The position numbers were made by a program, and so were the translations under genes. From an uncultured Vampirovibrio sp. (lineage in GTDB: Bacteria > Cyanobacteriota > Vampirovibrionia > Gastranaerophilales > Gastranaerophilaceae): a DNA stretch of 64,000 nucleotides. Under the pieces are notes generated by a model that was not told the origin of the DNA, did no database searches, and worked only from the letters and a program-made list of their open reading frames with translations. Shown here piece by piece: positions 35,742 through 44,734 of the stretch (position 1 is the first letter of the stretch; each line of letters begins with the position of its first letter). The DNA is taken from positions 310,001 through 374,000 of the forward strand of contig CAJTPW010000002.1 of assembly GCA_910578465.1 (NCBI GenBank). Direction: 5' to 3'.

Positions 35742-37220
35742 TTACCCGAAATAATTCATAACCTTATCTTCGCCTGCCGTTCCAGCACCTGTTGTTGAGG
35801 TATCGGTCGGTGCATAAGGGTTTGTCATACCGTATGCCGTATAGTTATTTGCATAGCTGCTTCCTGAATAAGCATTTGCGCTTGCTTCAAGAGCAGATGT
35901 CGGAACGGAATAGGCGCTTCTGTCGCCTGATTGAATTTGCGCTACAAGCTCATCAAGGCCTGATTTTGAACCGCTTGCAGAATACGGTGTCGCATTAAAA
36001 TTGATTGACCCTGTTGAAGTTGAATTAAAAGCTCCTGAATTTAAGTATTCAAGCATTTTCTGGCCGTCTTCCGATAATTCACCGTCCGCTAAATCCTGCT
36101 GAATTGCAAGCTGAAGAGTCTGGCTTAATTGGTTCATAGAAGCAGAATCGCCTGCTATCATTGCAGCCTGTTCATCTACGGCTTCTTCCTGCATTATTTC
36201 AATTTCACTTTTTCCTGTCACCTTTTCTGCGGCGCCTTTTGCAAGGGATGAACCCACAAGACCACCCACAAAGCCGCCTATCATACCGCCGATTACCGTC
36301 CCTGCACCGGGGAATATGCTTCCTATAGCTGCTCCGATTGCCTTACCTGCCATAGAACCACCGACAAAACCACCCGTGCTTGCCGCAACTTTCACTGTTG
36401 ATTTACCAAGCTGTTTTACACCTGTTTTAGCGCCGCCCGCCTGAAAAGCAGGAATTACGTTTGTAAATAATTCCATAGCCCCTTCAATAGCGAACATAAC
36501 ACCTGCGCCCGTTTTTTTAAGCACGGCGCCTGTTTTTCCAAGTAAACCCGTTGCGCCCTTTGCGGCAGCTCCTGCAGTTGCTCCCGCTGCTGTGGAACCT
36601 GCCGTACCTGTAGCCTGCGCAACTGCTTTTGCGGCATCATCAACAGAATTTACGGCAGCATTTGCAATATCATCCGCACCTTTTTTTACGCCTATTTTTA
36701 ATAAACTTTTTAATTTTGAAAACAGTCCGGGTTTTGCCTCTTTTGCTGCGGCCCTTGCAACACTCACGGCCTCATTTGCTTTCACGCCTGCTTTTGCTAT
36801 AAGTTCTTTATTGCCCGTTGCAAGACCTTCTGTTGCAAGAGCATATGCTTCATCTGCAAGACCTGCAGCCTTAGAGCCCGCAACACCCATTGCCCCTTTT
36901 GCTTTATACATTGCACTCAGTGCGTCATAATTCATTGCAGCGCCTTTTAAGCCTTTTTGAAGCTGAACCGTATCATCAACAAGTCCGCCCATATCTTTAA
37001 AGGTTTGCAAAGCACCGCCAAAACCTTTTGCACCGGTTGAGTTTAAACCGTATTTAAGCCCGCCGTAAACTTTTGGCGCCATTTCAAAAATAGTAAAGCT
37101 CGGTGTCTGTTTAACAGCATCTGCCGTGTCGCCGATTATGCCTTTGGCATTTTGAGCAACAGGTAAACCGTTAATGTATTTTAGTGCGTCAGAAACGTAT
37201 GAAACTCCATTTACTGCCAT
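35742..37220 (-). CDS. Large Ala/Gly-rich protein with glycine zipper
   Basis: A 492-residue protein. The first 250 residues are Ala/Lys-rich helices (long runs such as AKAGVKANEAVSVARAAAKE). At about 280-350 is a glycine-zipper membrane segment (GKAIGAAIGSIFPGAGTVIGG, GGFVGGLVGSSLAKG), and the tail is Ser/Tyr/Ala-rich and low complexity. There is no signal peptide. Glycine zippers of this kind occur in phage tape-measure-like proteins, bacteriocins and membrane-inserting effectors, but I cannot assign one. It stands alone with no associated gene. Confidence 0.65.
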   Translation of the reverse strand: MAVNGVSYVSDALKYINGLPVAQNAKGIIGDTADAVKQTPSFTIFEMAPKVYGGLKYGLNSTGAKGFGGALQTFKDMGGLVDDTVQLQKGLKGAAMNYDALSAMYKAKGAMGVAGSKAAGLADEAYALATEGLATGNKELIAKAGVKANEAVSVARAAAKEAKPGLFSKLKSLLKIGVKKGADDIANAAVNSVDDAAKAVAQATGTAGSTAAGATAGAAAKGATGLLGKTGAVLKKTGAGVMFAIEGAMELFTNVIPAFQAGGAKTGVKQLGKSTVKVAASTGGFVGGSMAGKAIGAAIGSIFPGAGTVIGGMIGGFVGGLVGSSLAKGAAEKVTGKSEIEIMQEEAVDEQAAMIAGDSASMNQLSQTLQLAIQQDLADGELSEDGQKMLEYLNSGAFNSTSTGSINFNATPYSASGSKSGLDELVAQIQSGDRSAYSVPTSALEASANAYSGSSYANNYTAYGMTNPYAPTDTSTTGAGTAGEDKVMNYFG

Positions 37221-37388
37221 AATCTTCCTCGTTTTCTCCTAATATAAATTCCCTTATACACAAATAAAGTATTTTTCGCCCTGAAAATTGCCAGAAATTT
37301 GTTTTTTTGAACATAAATGTAACGAAATATTACAAAAAGTTTTGCTCGCCTTTTATTTAGGATTTACGGTTATGATAAAATTCGATAT

Positions 37389-37757
37389 ATGGAAAGTTTT
37401 GATTTAAAAAGGTTTGCACATATTGGCGATGCTGTATACGAACTCTTTATAAGAGAAAATGTTGTTTTTAAGGTAAAATCGCAAAACCTTATGCATAAAA
37501 TAACAACATCTTTTGTCTGTGCCCCTTTTCAAGCCAAAATGGCAGAGATAATTTATGAAAACTTTTTAAACGATGATGAAAGAGAAATTTTCAGGCGCGC
37601 AAGAAATTTAAACCTTACAATAAGCAAGAAAAATAACCCCTCGATTCATCGCCACGCCACCGCATTTGAAGCTATAATCGGTTTTCTGTACCTCAGCAAC
37701 AGACCCCGCCTTGAAGAATTATTTGAAGTTATAAAAGAAAACATTGAAACAAAATAA
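37389..37757 (+). CDS. mrnC: Mini-ribonuclease III
   Basis: A 122-residue protein consisting only of an RNase III catalytic domain: FAHIGDAVYELFIRE, MHKITTSFVCAPFQAKM and HRHATAFEAIIGFLYL, where the Asp and Glu metal ligands occur. It lacks the dsRNA-binding domain, as Mini-III does. In firmicutes and cyanobacteria it matures 23S rRNA. Confidence 0.93.
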   Translation: MESFDLKRFAHIGDAVYELFIRENVVFKVKSQNLMHKITTSFVCAPFQAKMAEIIYENFLNDDEREIFRRARNLNLTISKKNNPSIHRHATAFEAIIGFLYLSNRPRLEELFEVIKENIETK

Positions 37758-37775
37758 CGTTCTCTATTTTTATTG

Positions 37776-37781
37776 TATAAT
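37776..37781 (+). promoter_or_regulatory. -10 element of the ORF6N gene, leaderless spacing
   Basis: TATAAT six bases before the ATG. The surrounding TTTTATTGTATAATT is the same as at 38334-38347 before the histidine kinase gene. Confidence 0.6.
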
Positions 37782-37787
37782 TGAACA

Positions 37788-38309
37788 ATGGAAGAATTAA
37801 TTGCGCTGGATGTATTAAAAAGCAGGATTTTTACAATCCGAAATAAACGTGTTATGATTGACCGCAATTTAGCAGAATTATACGGTGTTGAAACAAAACG
37901 CTTAAATGAAGCCGTAAAACGTAATATTGAAAGGTTTCCTGCGGATTTTATGTTTCAATTAACAAATAAGGAACAAGATGAACTGGTCGCAAAATGCGAC
38001 CAGTTTGAAAAGCTGAAACACAGCAAAACAAATTCATATGCTTTTACCGAGCACGGCGTCACAATGCTATCAAGCGTTTTAAGGAGCAAAAAGGCTGTTG
38101 AAATTAATATTCAGGTTGTGAGAGCATTTGTCGCGCTGCGCCAGTTTGCAATTGAAAACAAAGAGCTTTCAAACCGCCTTGCAGAGCTTGAACATTATTT
38201 TATACAACATTGTGAAGAAAACAGGGTAGATATTAAAGAAATTAACAAAACGCTTTCTTTGTTAATAGATAGAACCAAACCCGGTGAAATAGGTTTTAAG
38301 ACAAAATAA
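37788..38309 (+). CDS. ORF6N-domain DNA-binding protein
   Basis: A 173-residue protein with the ORF6N domain at residues about 10-95 (FTIRNKRVMIDRNLAELYGVETKRLNEAVKRN, RFPADFMFQLT, YAFTEHGVTMLSSVLRSKKAVEIN) and a C-terminal coiled coil (NRLAELEHYFIQHCEENRVDIKEINKTLS). The domain is common in phage and mobile-element regulators but also as lone chromosomal genes. Its role is unknown. No mobility gene adjoins it. Confidence 0.88.
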   Translation: MEELIALDVLKSRIFTIRNKRVMIDRNLAELYGVETKRLNEAVKRNIERFPADFMFQLTNKEQDELVAKCDQFEKLKHSKTNSYAFTEHGVTMLSSVLRSKKAVEINIQVVRAFVALRQFAIENKELSNRLAELEHYFIQHCEENRVDIKEINKTLSLLIDRTKPGEIGFKTK

Positions 38310-38340
38310 AAAACCGCAAAAACGCCTATGGATTTTATTG

Positions 38341-38346
38341 TATAAT
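38341..38346 (+). promoter_or_regulatory. -10 element of the histidine kinase gene, leaderless spacing
   Basis: TATAAT seven bases before the ATG at 38354, in a context nearly identical to that of the ORF6N promoter. Confidence 0.6.
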
Positions 38347-38353
38347 TAAACCC

Positions 38354-39136
38354 ATGGACAATAAAAAAATCAAAGATGAATTTATATCCACACTATCCCA
38401 TGAAATTAGAACGCCTTTAACAAGCATTAAAGGCTTTTCAAAGACAATTCTTGATAACTGGGATGTGCTTGATGAAGCTTCAAAGAAAAAATTTTTAAAT
38501 ATCATTTTGGAACAATCAGAAAGACTTACAAACCTTGTTGAAAATGTTTTGGATGTTGCAAAAATCGATTCAAACACGGAAATCATCTTAAAGGAAGTGG
38601 ACCTTCCAAAGCTTATAAACAGTGTTTTGGATATTTTAAAGATAACATATAAAAAAGAGTTTAAAATTCAAACAGGAAAAATTTTAAACTCAATGGCAGA
38701 TAAAGACAAACTGGAACAGATTTTTGTAAATATTTTAGAAAATGCCTGTAAATATTCAGCCTCAAATACCCCTGTTGAAATTAAAATCGAAAACAAAAAT
38801 GATTTTAACGTGGTTTCTATAAAAAATTTCGGCTCACATATTGAAGAAAATGAAAAAGAAAATGTTTTTAAAAAATTCTACAGAATTGATAATTATTTAA
38901 CATCATCAGCACAGGGAAGCGGCCTCGGGCTTTATATAGCAAAGAGCCTGATTGAAAAAATGAACGGAAAAATTGAAATAAATTCCCCCAAAGAAGAAAA
39001 TTTCACAGAATTTTTAATCTATATCCCGCTTTTGGAGCCTGAAAAATTTGCGAAAAAAGCTATAGGGCAAAAACAGTCCGCAGATTTTGAAACTTCAAGC
39101 GCAAATCGAATGCTCAAAACAGGAGACACAAAATAG
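38354..39136 (+). CDS. Soluble sensor histidine kinase without sensor domain
   Basis: A 260-residue kinase core only: HisKA with the phospho-acceptor His in STLSHEIRTPLTSIKGFSKT at residue about 16, then HATPase with the N box (ILENACKYSA) and G2 box (GSGLGLYIAKSL). The G1 box reads VSIKNFGSHIEE, with Asn in place of the usual Asp, which could lower nucleotide affinity. No transmembrane or PAS domain is present, so it must be activated through a partner. The response regulator follows directly with no gap. Confidence 0.9.
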   Translation: MDNKKIKDEFISTLSHEIRTPLTSIKGFSKTILDNWDVLDEASKKKFLNIILEQSERLTNLVENVLDVAKIDSNTEIILKEVDLPKLINSVLDILKITYKKEFKIQTGKILNSMADKDKLEQIFVNILENACKYSASNTPVEIKIENKNDFNVVSIKNFGSHIEENEKENVFKKFYRIDNYLTSSAQGSGLGLYIAKSLIEKMNGKIEINSPKEENFTEFLIYIPLLEPEKFAKKAIGQKQSADFETSSANRMLKTGDTK

Positions 39137-40435
39137 ATGTATTGTCCTGAGGTTTTTATAATTTCAAAAAGAAAAGAAATTGCAATAAAGCACAAAAAAC
39201 TTGTGGGCGCCTTGAATTGCGAAGTTTCGATTTTTTCAAAGCTTGATGAGGCGATCTTTGCAATTAAAAACGATGAACCTGAAATAATCATTGTTTCGGA
39301 CACAATAGAAGATACTTTGAGCGAATTTATAAGAAAAATCCGCGTTTTAACCTATAATTTCCGCCCCGTTATTATTGCCGTTTCAAAATCCGATGCGGTT
39401 GATGACAAATTAAGTGCATTTGAAGCCGGCGCGGACGATTTTTTGGATGAATCAATCGGCTCAAAAGAATTTCAGGCAAGAATAAATGCCCACATAAGGC
39501 GATATCTGGAAAATTCAATTAATCCTTTGACAAATTTTATCGACAACAAAATCACCCTGAAGGCACTAAAGCGAAACATTAAAAGAAACGAACAGCGCGC
39601 AGTAATGCTTATAAACATTTCGGGGATAAATTTTTATAAAGAAATTTATGGAGAAATTGCATACGAAAAAGCCCTTCAAACCCTTGCCGCCATTATGAAC
39701 TCAACACTTCAAAAAGAAGATATCATAGGCCATTATTCCCCAAAGGAATTTTTGCTTATCACCCCCGTTATCAAGGCGGAAAAAATTGCAAAATTTTTAA
39801 CCTTTGCATTTGACGGCATTTTGGAAAGATTTTATTCGGAATTTGATTACAAAAACAATTTTATGCTCTATTCAACGGAAAGCATTGAAGAGAAAAAAAT
39901 CCCCCTGATGAAACTTTCAATTGCAATAATTGAAATCGGGGATAATAACGTTAAAAATGAAAAACAGGCGCTAAGCCTTCTTTTTAACGTTTTAAAGCTT
40001 TGCAAATCATCGAAAGAATCCTGCTATATGATAGACAGGCCAAAGCTCGGGGGAGAAGTTTCAAAATCCGAAAACAAAAAGGTTATGGTTATGGAGCCGG
40101 ACAGTGCGCTTAATCTGCTTTTGAACACAAGCCTTAATATGCAAGGGTATGATGTTTTCCCCTGTGATAATTACGATGAATTTTTGACAAAGTTTGAAGA
40201 TTTCACCCCTGATGTTTTGATTTTAGATTATGGAAACGAGCACAAAAAACAGGGAATTGCAGCACTTGAAAAACTCACGGAATATGCACAAACAAAGGGT
40301 TTGGCAATTCCGAAGATAATCTTTTCAACCACAATTCAGGATAAAAAAAATATCCTGTCAAAAGGCGCCGATTTTTATCTTCCAAAACCATATGATATAA
40401 ATACACTTATCGATTGGGTGAAAAAGCTTATATAG
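39137..40435 (+). CDS. REC - degenerate GGDEF - REC response regulator
   Basis: A 432-residue protein. The first receiver-like domain (1-120) lacks a clear KP lysine (GADDFLDESIG) and its acceptor Asp is displaced (IIIVSDT). The middle (about 140-290) has a GGDEF fold with SPKEF replacing GGDEF, so it is probably catalytically dead for cyclic di-GMP synthesis. The C-terminal receiver (about 310-430) has the acceptor in VLILDYG and lysine in YLPKPYD and looks functional. Immediately downstream of the kinase, it is its likely partner. It may act as a signalling adaptor. Confidence 0.87.
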   Translation: MYCPEVFIISKRKEIAIKHKKLVGALNCEVSIFSKLDEAIFAIKNDEPEIIIVSDTIEDTLSEFIRKIRVLTYNFRPVIIAVSKSDAVDDKLSAFEAGADDFLDESIGSKEFQARINAHIRRYLENSINPLTNFIDNKITLKALKRNIKRNEQRAVMLINISGINFYKEIYGEIAYEKALQTLAAIMNSTLQKEDIIGHYSPKEFLLITPVIKAEKIAKFLTFAFDGILERFYSEFDYKNNFMLYSTESIEEKKIPLMKLSIAIIEIGDNNVKNEKQALSLLFNVLKLCKSSKESCYMIDRPKLGGEVSKSENKKVMVMEPDSALNLLLNTSLNMQGYDVFPCDNYDEFLTKFEDFTPDVLILDYGNEHKKQGIAALEKLTEYAQTKGLAIPKIIFSTTIQDKKNILSKGADFYLPKPYDINTLIDWVKKLI

Positions 40436-40483
40436 AGCCCGTTTAAGAACATTGTCACAAAAACAATTAAAGCTTTAACCCGC

Positions 40484-41173
40484 TTATGAGAAGAAATGTC
40501 CGCGTTTTGAATCAAGAGTGATTGTATCAAAAGAATATAGGGCAGCAGGACGTTTTGAACCTGTTTTTGTACATTCGTTTAAGTCAATCAGCATATTTGT
40601 TGCAAGCATTTTCTTTCTGAAATTTCTTTTATCCAAATCTTTTTGAAGAATTAATTCATAAGATTTTTGCAGTTCCGTCAAGGTAAATTTCTTTGGAAGG
40701 AGCTGGAATGCAACGGGGCACAATTCCAAACGTTCACGCGTTCTTTTCAGACTGTATTCAATAATTTCTTTATGGTCAAAAGCAAGAGGCGGAAGGTTTT
40801 CAACAGGGTGCCATTCAATTTCCGCTACCTGAGATTCATCCACAATTTTTACATCAATATCTTCAGCACGAAGAAGCGCGAAATATGCACAGGTAATAAC
40901 CCTTGTATTCGGGTAACGAAGCGGATCACCAAAGGTATAGAGCTGCTCTAAATAAATATTTTGAACGTTTGTTTTTTCCTTTAAAACACGAAGTGCCGCA
41001 TCATCAAGGTTTTCGGACAGTCTGATAAATCCCCCAGGGATTGCCCATCGTCCGCGGAAAGGTTCGTTTACCCTTTTTAACAAAAGCACCTTGAGAGTGT
41101 TTTTAACAATAGTTAAAATTACAACGTCGACTGTAACCTCATGTGTTTTTGTTTCCGTAAAAGTCTTAGACAT
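40484..41173 (-). CDS. NrtR-like regulator: Nudix domain plus winged helix
   Basis: A 229-residue protein: a Nudix domain (residues about 12-150) with GGFIRLSENLDDAALRVLKEKTN in the Nudix box position, then a C-terminal winged helix (FTLTELQKSYELILQKDLDKRNFRKKML), the NrtR architecture. The box lacks the REUxEE core (RVLKEK instead), so it is probably a ligand sensor (ADP-ribose type) rather than a hydrolase. Two identical palindromes at 41270-41331, upstream of its start, are likely self-regulatory operators. A target in NAD metabolism is inferred from the family. Confidence 0.88.
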   Translation of the reverse strand: MSKTFTETKTHEVTVDVVILTIVKNTLKVLLLKRVNEPFRGRWAIPGGFIRLSENLDDAALRVLKEKTNVQNIYLEQLYTFGDPLRYPNTRVITCAYFALLRAEDIDVKIVDESQVAEIEWHPVENLPPLAFDHKEIIEYSLKRTRERLELCPVAFQLLPKKFTLTELQKSYELILQKDLDKRNFRKKMLATNMLIDLNECTKTGSKRPAALYSFDTITLDSKRGHFFS

Positions 41174-41269
41174 TTATCTTAAAATAAACTCTTTTCTTTC
41201 TCTTATAAAACCCTAAAAAGTCCTCTGCAAGACCTTTTATAATCTAATCATACAAAAAACAAGATTTTA

Positions 41270-41331
41270 TATCAAGTTTTGGAACAAAACTTAAGATATG
41301 ACGTATCAAGTTTTGGAACAAAACTTAAGAT
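41270..41331. promoter_or_regulatory. Two perfect palindromic operators (28-bp direct repeat)
   Basis: Bases 41270-41297 and 41304-41331 are identical 28-mers with a 34-bp period. Each contains the perfect palindrome AAGTTTTG-GAA-CAAAACTT (41274-41292 and 41308-41326). They lie between dnaX and the NrtR-like gene, upstream of the latter. Spacing of about three helix turns suggests cooperative binding of two dimers. Confidence 0.75.
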
Positions 41332-41365
41332 TTTAATACTGTGCCTGTGTTTTTATTGCTACGTA

Positions 41366-43600
41366 TTAGTCAATAACCTTGCCGTTAAAAGCTTCGAGCA
41401 TTTCTCTTGTTTTTTGGCCGTAGCTTGCAAGGGTTTTAATTTTAGAATTTGCTCCCGATCCCCCGGGCTTGTCTGCATTAGTTGGAACATCGGGCATAAT
41501 GGGTGAATTTTCCGCAATGCCTGAATTATTTTGATAATTATCCGCATTTTGAGAAGCATTTTGCGGCATTTCACGGGGAACAGTTCCGTTTGCAGGATTT
41601 TGAACATTCTCAAAAGAAGCTCCGTCTTGGTTTATAGAATTACCTTCCCCCTGAACTGGTACAGAAGAATGATTTGAAGAATAAGCATTCCCTGAACCGT
41701 AAGCCTGCCTTGGTTTCTCCTGAACCTTCGGCGCAATTTTAACATCCATCACTTTGGTATTTTCGGTAATCAAAATAAACTCGACCGAATAGTCCTCGCC
41801 CAAAGTATTTTGAATGGCTTTTATCAAATGCTTGTGCTTGGAATCGGACTTTGCCTGATTTATCGCATTTTCATTTACAAAACCGAGCGTAATTCGCTTG
41901 TTTTCAATACCCACAAGTTTTCCGACACCTGAATAGAAAAATTTTGCAGGCACGGATTCAATAACATTTAAAACGTTTGCCCAGGCTGTTGCAGGATTAA
42001 ATGCACCGATATCGCCAGCATTTGACACAATTGCAGATGTCGGAACATCAGGCATAACAGGTTCACTTGGAACGTCAGGCATTTCGGGAACAACAACCTC
42101 TGCAGGCCCGTTAATTTTACTTTCTTGTTCGAAAGTGGTTTTTACAGGGGGTATAACGGGCTCATTTGGAACATCAGGCATGGCGGGTGCACTTGCCGCA
42201 TTTGAAACATTTTCAGGCTTCTCATACAGCGCTTCTTTGTATTCGCCCAAATTTTGCACCCCATCATCAGGGCTTTCCTTCACAAGTTCTTTTTCAGGAA
42301 TTTCAAGCTCCTTCAAAGTTTCCTTTACAACGCTTTGACTGCTTTGTGAAGGCTTTGCAGTTTGAACTTTTTGCTCGGAGCGCAGAGGGCTTACAGATTC
42401 AGCTGATTCAACCGCAGGCTGCTGTCTTTCAACATTTAGCTTTACGGGATTTATCGGATTGGCGGCACTTGAAGATACGGACACCTGTTGAATTACAGCC
42501 CCTTCATCTTTACAAAGATTAATCACCATAAGTTCCGCCCAAAGATACGGATTTGTCGTGAAGCGGATTTCTTTATAATATTCAATAACTTTTTCTAAAA
42601 CCCTAAAAAGCCTTGCAGAATCAAAATTTGCAGACTTTATCCTTTCAATATCAAGCCCGTTAAAATTTGTAAATCTTAATATTGAAGCCTCATCCGGCGC
42701 TTTGAGCGCAAAAATCAAATTCCTTAGAAATTCTATAAAATTTTCACAAAAATTCTTGGGTTCTAAACCCTTATTATAAATCTCATCCAGTGAAGATAGC
42801 GTCTGCTCAATATTTTTAGCCAGAATTTTATTTAGAAAATCAAACGCGACATCAAAGGTCACCTTACCGAGCAAATTTTCAATGGTCTCTTTTGTAATCT
42901 CTTCCCTTGCACCCAGAATGCTCACCTGATCAAGCAAAGCAAGCGAATCACGAAGCCCTCCCGAAACATTTTTAGCAATGGTTGAAAGCGCATCGTCCGT
43001 AATTTTAATTTTTTCAATATCGGAAATTTCACGAAGGCGGTGAACGATGTCGTCCGTTGTTATGCGTCTTAAATCAAACCTTTGACACCTTGAAACTATC
43101 GTCTCTATTACTTTGTGTGGTTCTGTTGTCGCCAGAATGAAGATGACATTTGCGGGAGGCTCCTCAAAAGTCTTTAAAAGAGCGTTAAACGCTTCATTTG
43201 AGAGCATATGAACTTCGTCTATGATAAAAATTTTATACTTACCGTTCATCGGCGCATACTGCGTCTGGGCAATTAATTCCTTGGCATCATCTATCCCTCT
43301 GTTTGTCGCAGCGTCGATTTCAATAACATCAAGCCCTGAAGCGTTCGTAATATCAAGACAGCTCGGACATTTCTGACAAGGAGTTAAAGTCGGCCCTTCA
43401 ACACAATTTAAAGACTTGGCAAAAATCCTTGCACAGGAAGTCTTTCCCGTTCCTCTGGGACCTGCAAAAAGGTATGCATTTGCAATTCGCCCGAGCTCAA
43501 TAGCGTTTGAAAGCGCTTTTGTAAGGCTTTCCTGCCCTACAACGTCCTTAAAGCTTTGCGGCCTGTATTTTCTAAACAACGGCAAATATTTTTCACTCAT
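41366..43600 (-). CDS. dnaX: DNA polymerase III gamma/tau subunit
   Basis: A 744-residue clamp-loader ATPase: YRPQSFKDVVGQESLTKAL, Walker A GPRGTGKTSCARIFAK, the four-Cys zinc motif (CVEGPTLTPCQKCPSC), DEVHMLS (Walker B) and the sensor-1 ILATTEP. After domain III (about residue 370) comes a long disordered region rich in Pro, Glu and Val with four MPDVP copies, then a small folded C-terminal part (NPATAWANVLNVIESVPAKFFY). No frameshift site to make a short gamma form was noticed. A strong housekeeping gene. Confidence 0.96.
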   Translation of the reverse strand: MSEKYLPLFRKYRPQSFKDVVGQESLTKALSNAIELGRIANAYLFAGPRGTGKTSCARIFAKSLNCVEGPTLTPCQKCPSCLDITNASGLDVIEIDAATNRGIDDAKELIAQTQYAPMNGKYKIFIIDEVHMLSNEAFNALLKTFEEPPANVIFILATTEPHKVIETIVSRCQRFDLRRITTDDIVHRLREISDIEKIKITDDALSTIAKNVSGGLRDSLALLDQVSILGAREEITKETIENLLGKVTFDVAFDFLNKILAKNIEQTLSSLDEIYNKGLEPKNFCENFIEFLRNLIFALKAPDEASILRFTNFNGLDIERIKSANFDSARLFRVLEKVIEYYKEIRFTTNPYLWAELMVINLCKDEGAVIQQVSVSSSAANPINPVKLNVERQQPAVESAESVSPLRSEQKVQTAKPSQSSQSVVKETLKELEIPEKELVKESPDDGVQNLGEYKEALYEKPENVSNAASAPAMPDVPNEPVIPPVKTTFEQESKINGPAEVVVPEMPDVPSEPVMPDVPTSAIVSNAGDIGAFNPATAWANVLNVIESVPAKFFYSGVGKLVGIENKRITLGFVNENAINQAKSDSKHKHLIKAIQNTLGEDYSVEFILITENTKVMDVKIAPKVQEKPRQAYGSGNAYSSNHSSVPVQGEGNSINQDGASFENVQNPANGTVPREMPQNASQNADNYQNNSGIAENSPIMPDVPTNADKPGGSGANSKIKTLASYGQKTREMLEAFNGKVID

Positions 43601-43644
43601 AAAAACATTATATTATAAAAATGTGTGGTAGAATAGAAGCACAA

Positions 43645-44550
43645 ATGAAAAAAGTCGGAATAATCGCCCCTGCGGGCAATATAGAAGAGTTTGAAAAACT
43701 TTATGAAGCGGAAAAATTTTTATCCCGCTTTGATATTAAAGTGAAAATTTTTAAGGGCTGCAGCGATAATTTCAGATATATGGCAGGTTCTGATGATGTA
43801 CGTCTTGAAGATTTACACTCTGCCTTTCTTGACCCCGAAATTGATACCATAATATGCGCCAGAGGCGGCTATGGAGCGCTTCGGCTTTTAGATAAAATTG
43901 ATTACAGCATAATAAAGAATAACCCGAAAAAATTTGTCGGAAGCTCCGATATTACGGCGCTGCTAGTTTCAATCCATAAAAAAACAGGGCTTGTAACATA
44001 CCATGCCAAAATGGCGCTGAACGGCGTGTCCAAAATGGGTGAGCGGGAATTTTTAAAATACAAAAATGCAATAGAAAAAGATTTCTACCAGATGCCTAAA
44101 TTCCATTGCAGTGAGCGCGTTTGGAAGCAGGGCGGCCTGTACCCGGGGGATGGGGCCGTTCTTTGGGGCGGAAATTTAGCCACAATTGTCTCCTTGTTTG
44201 GCTCTGCGCCTGAAAGCTATATACCAAATGAAGACATAGTGCTGTTTTTAGAGGATATAAACGAACCTGATTACAAAATAGACAGAATGTTGACCCAGAT
44301 TTTAAGGAACAAACCCCTGAAAGACAAGATTAAAGCGGTAATTTTCGGCGAATTTGTCTTTAAGAACGTTCAAGGGGTGCAAACGCCCATAGGAAATACT
44401 GTAGGCAGTGCTTCTCGCACCGCAGGCGGCTACCTGAATGAAATTCTGAAAGAATTCGTGGACACGCTGAATGTGCCCTATGCCTTTGATATGAATATCA
44501 CCCATGGCGACAATAATACGGTTGTGCCTGTCGGAATGAAGATTTTATAA
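43645..44550 (+). CDS. ldcA: LD-carboxypeptidase (S66 family)
   Basis: A 301-residue serine peptidase. I chose ATG 43645 (MKKVGIIAPAGN), the family N-terminus; a longer start at 43621 lies in the TAGAAT promoter. Motifs: ARGGYGALRLLDKIDY, FVGSSDITALL (nucleophile Ser), HAKMA, WGGNLATIVSL, FLEDINEPDYKIDRML and the C-terminal MNITHGDNNTVVPVG with the catalytic His. It trims the L-D bond of tetrapeptides in peptidoglycan recycling. Confidence 0.94.
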   Translation: MKKVGIIAPAGNIEEFEKLYEAEKFLSRFDIKVKIFKGCSDNFRYMAGSDDVRLEDLHSAFLDPEIDTIICARGGYGALRLLDKIDYSIIKNNPKKFVGSSDITALLVSIHKKTGLVTYHAKMALNGVSKMGEREFLKYKNAIEKDFYQMPKFHCSERVWKQGGLYPGDGAVLWGGNLATIVSLFGSAPESYIPNEDIVLFLEDINEPDYKIDRMLTQILRNKPLKDKIKAVIFGEFVFKNVQGVQTPIGNTVGSASRTAGGYLNEILKEFVDTLNVPYAFDMNITHGDNNTVVPVGMKIL

Positions 44551-44659
44551 AACCCCCTGCCGCCCGAACCGCCGTAAGAATCATCTACCGAACCACCGTC
44601 AAAACCCTGCCAATACACTGTCTGCACTGTCAAAACCCTATCGCACCCAAAAAAAGAAA

Positions 44660-44687
44660 GGGATGCGAAGGTTACAAAGCGCATCCC
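44660..44687 (-). terminator. Terminator of the glycine-rich prepilin gene
   Basis: GGGATGCG and CGCATCCC arms; on the minus strand they are followed by a T-rich run (TTTCTTTTTTT). Lies 48 bp after the prepilin stop. Confidence 0.85.
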
Positions 44688-44734
44688 GAAAATAAGTTGT
44701 TTATCGTAAATTTATAACGCTAAGGACTGCCCCG

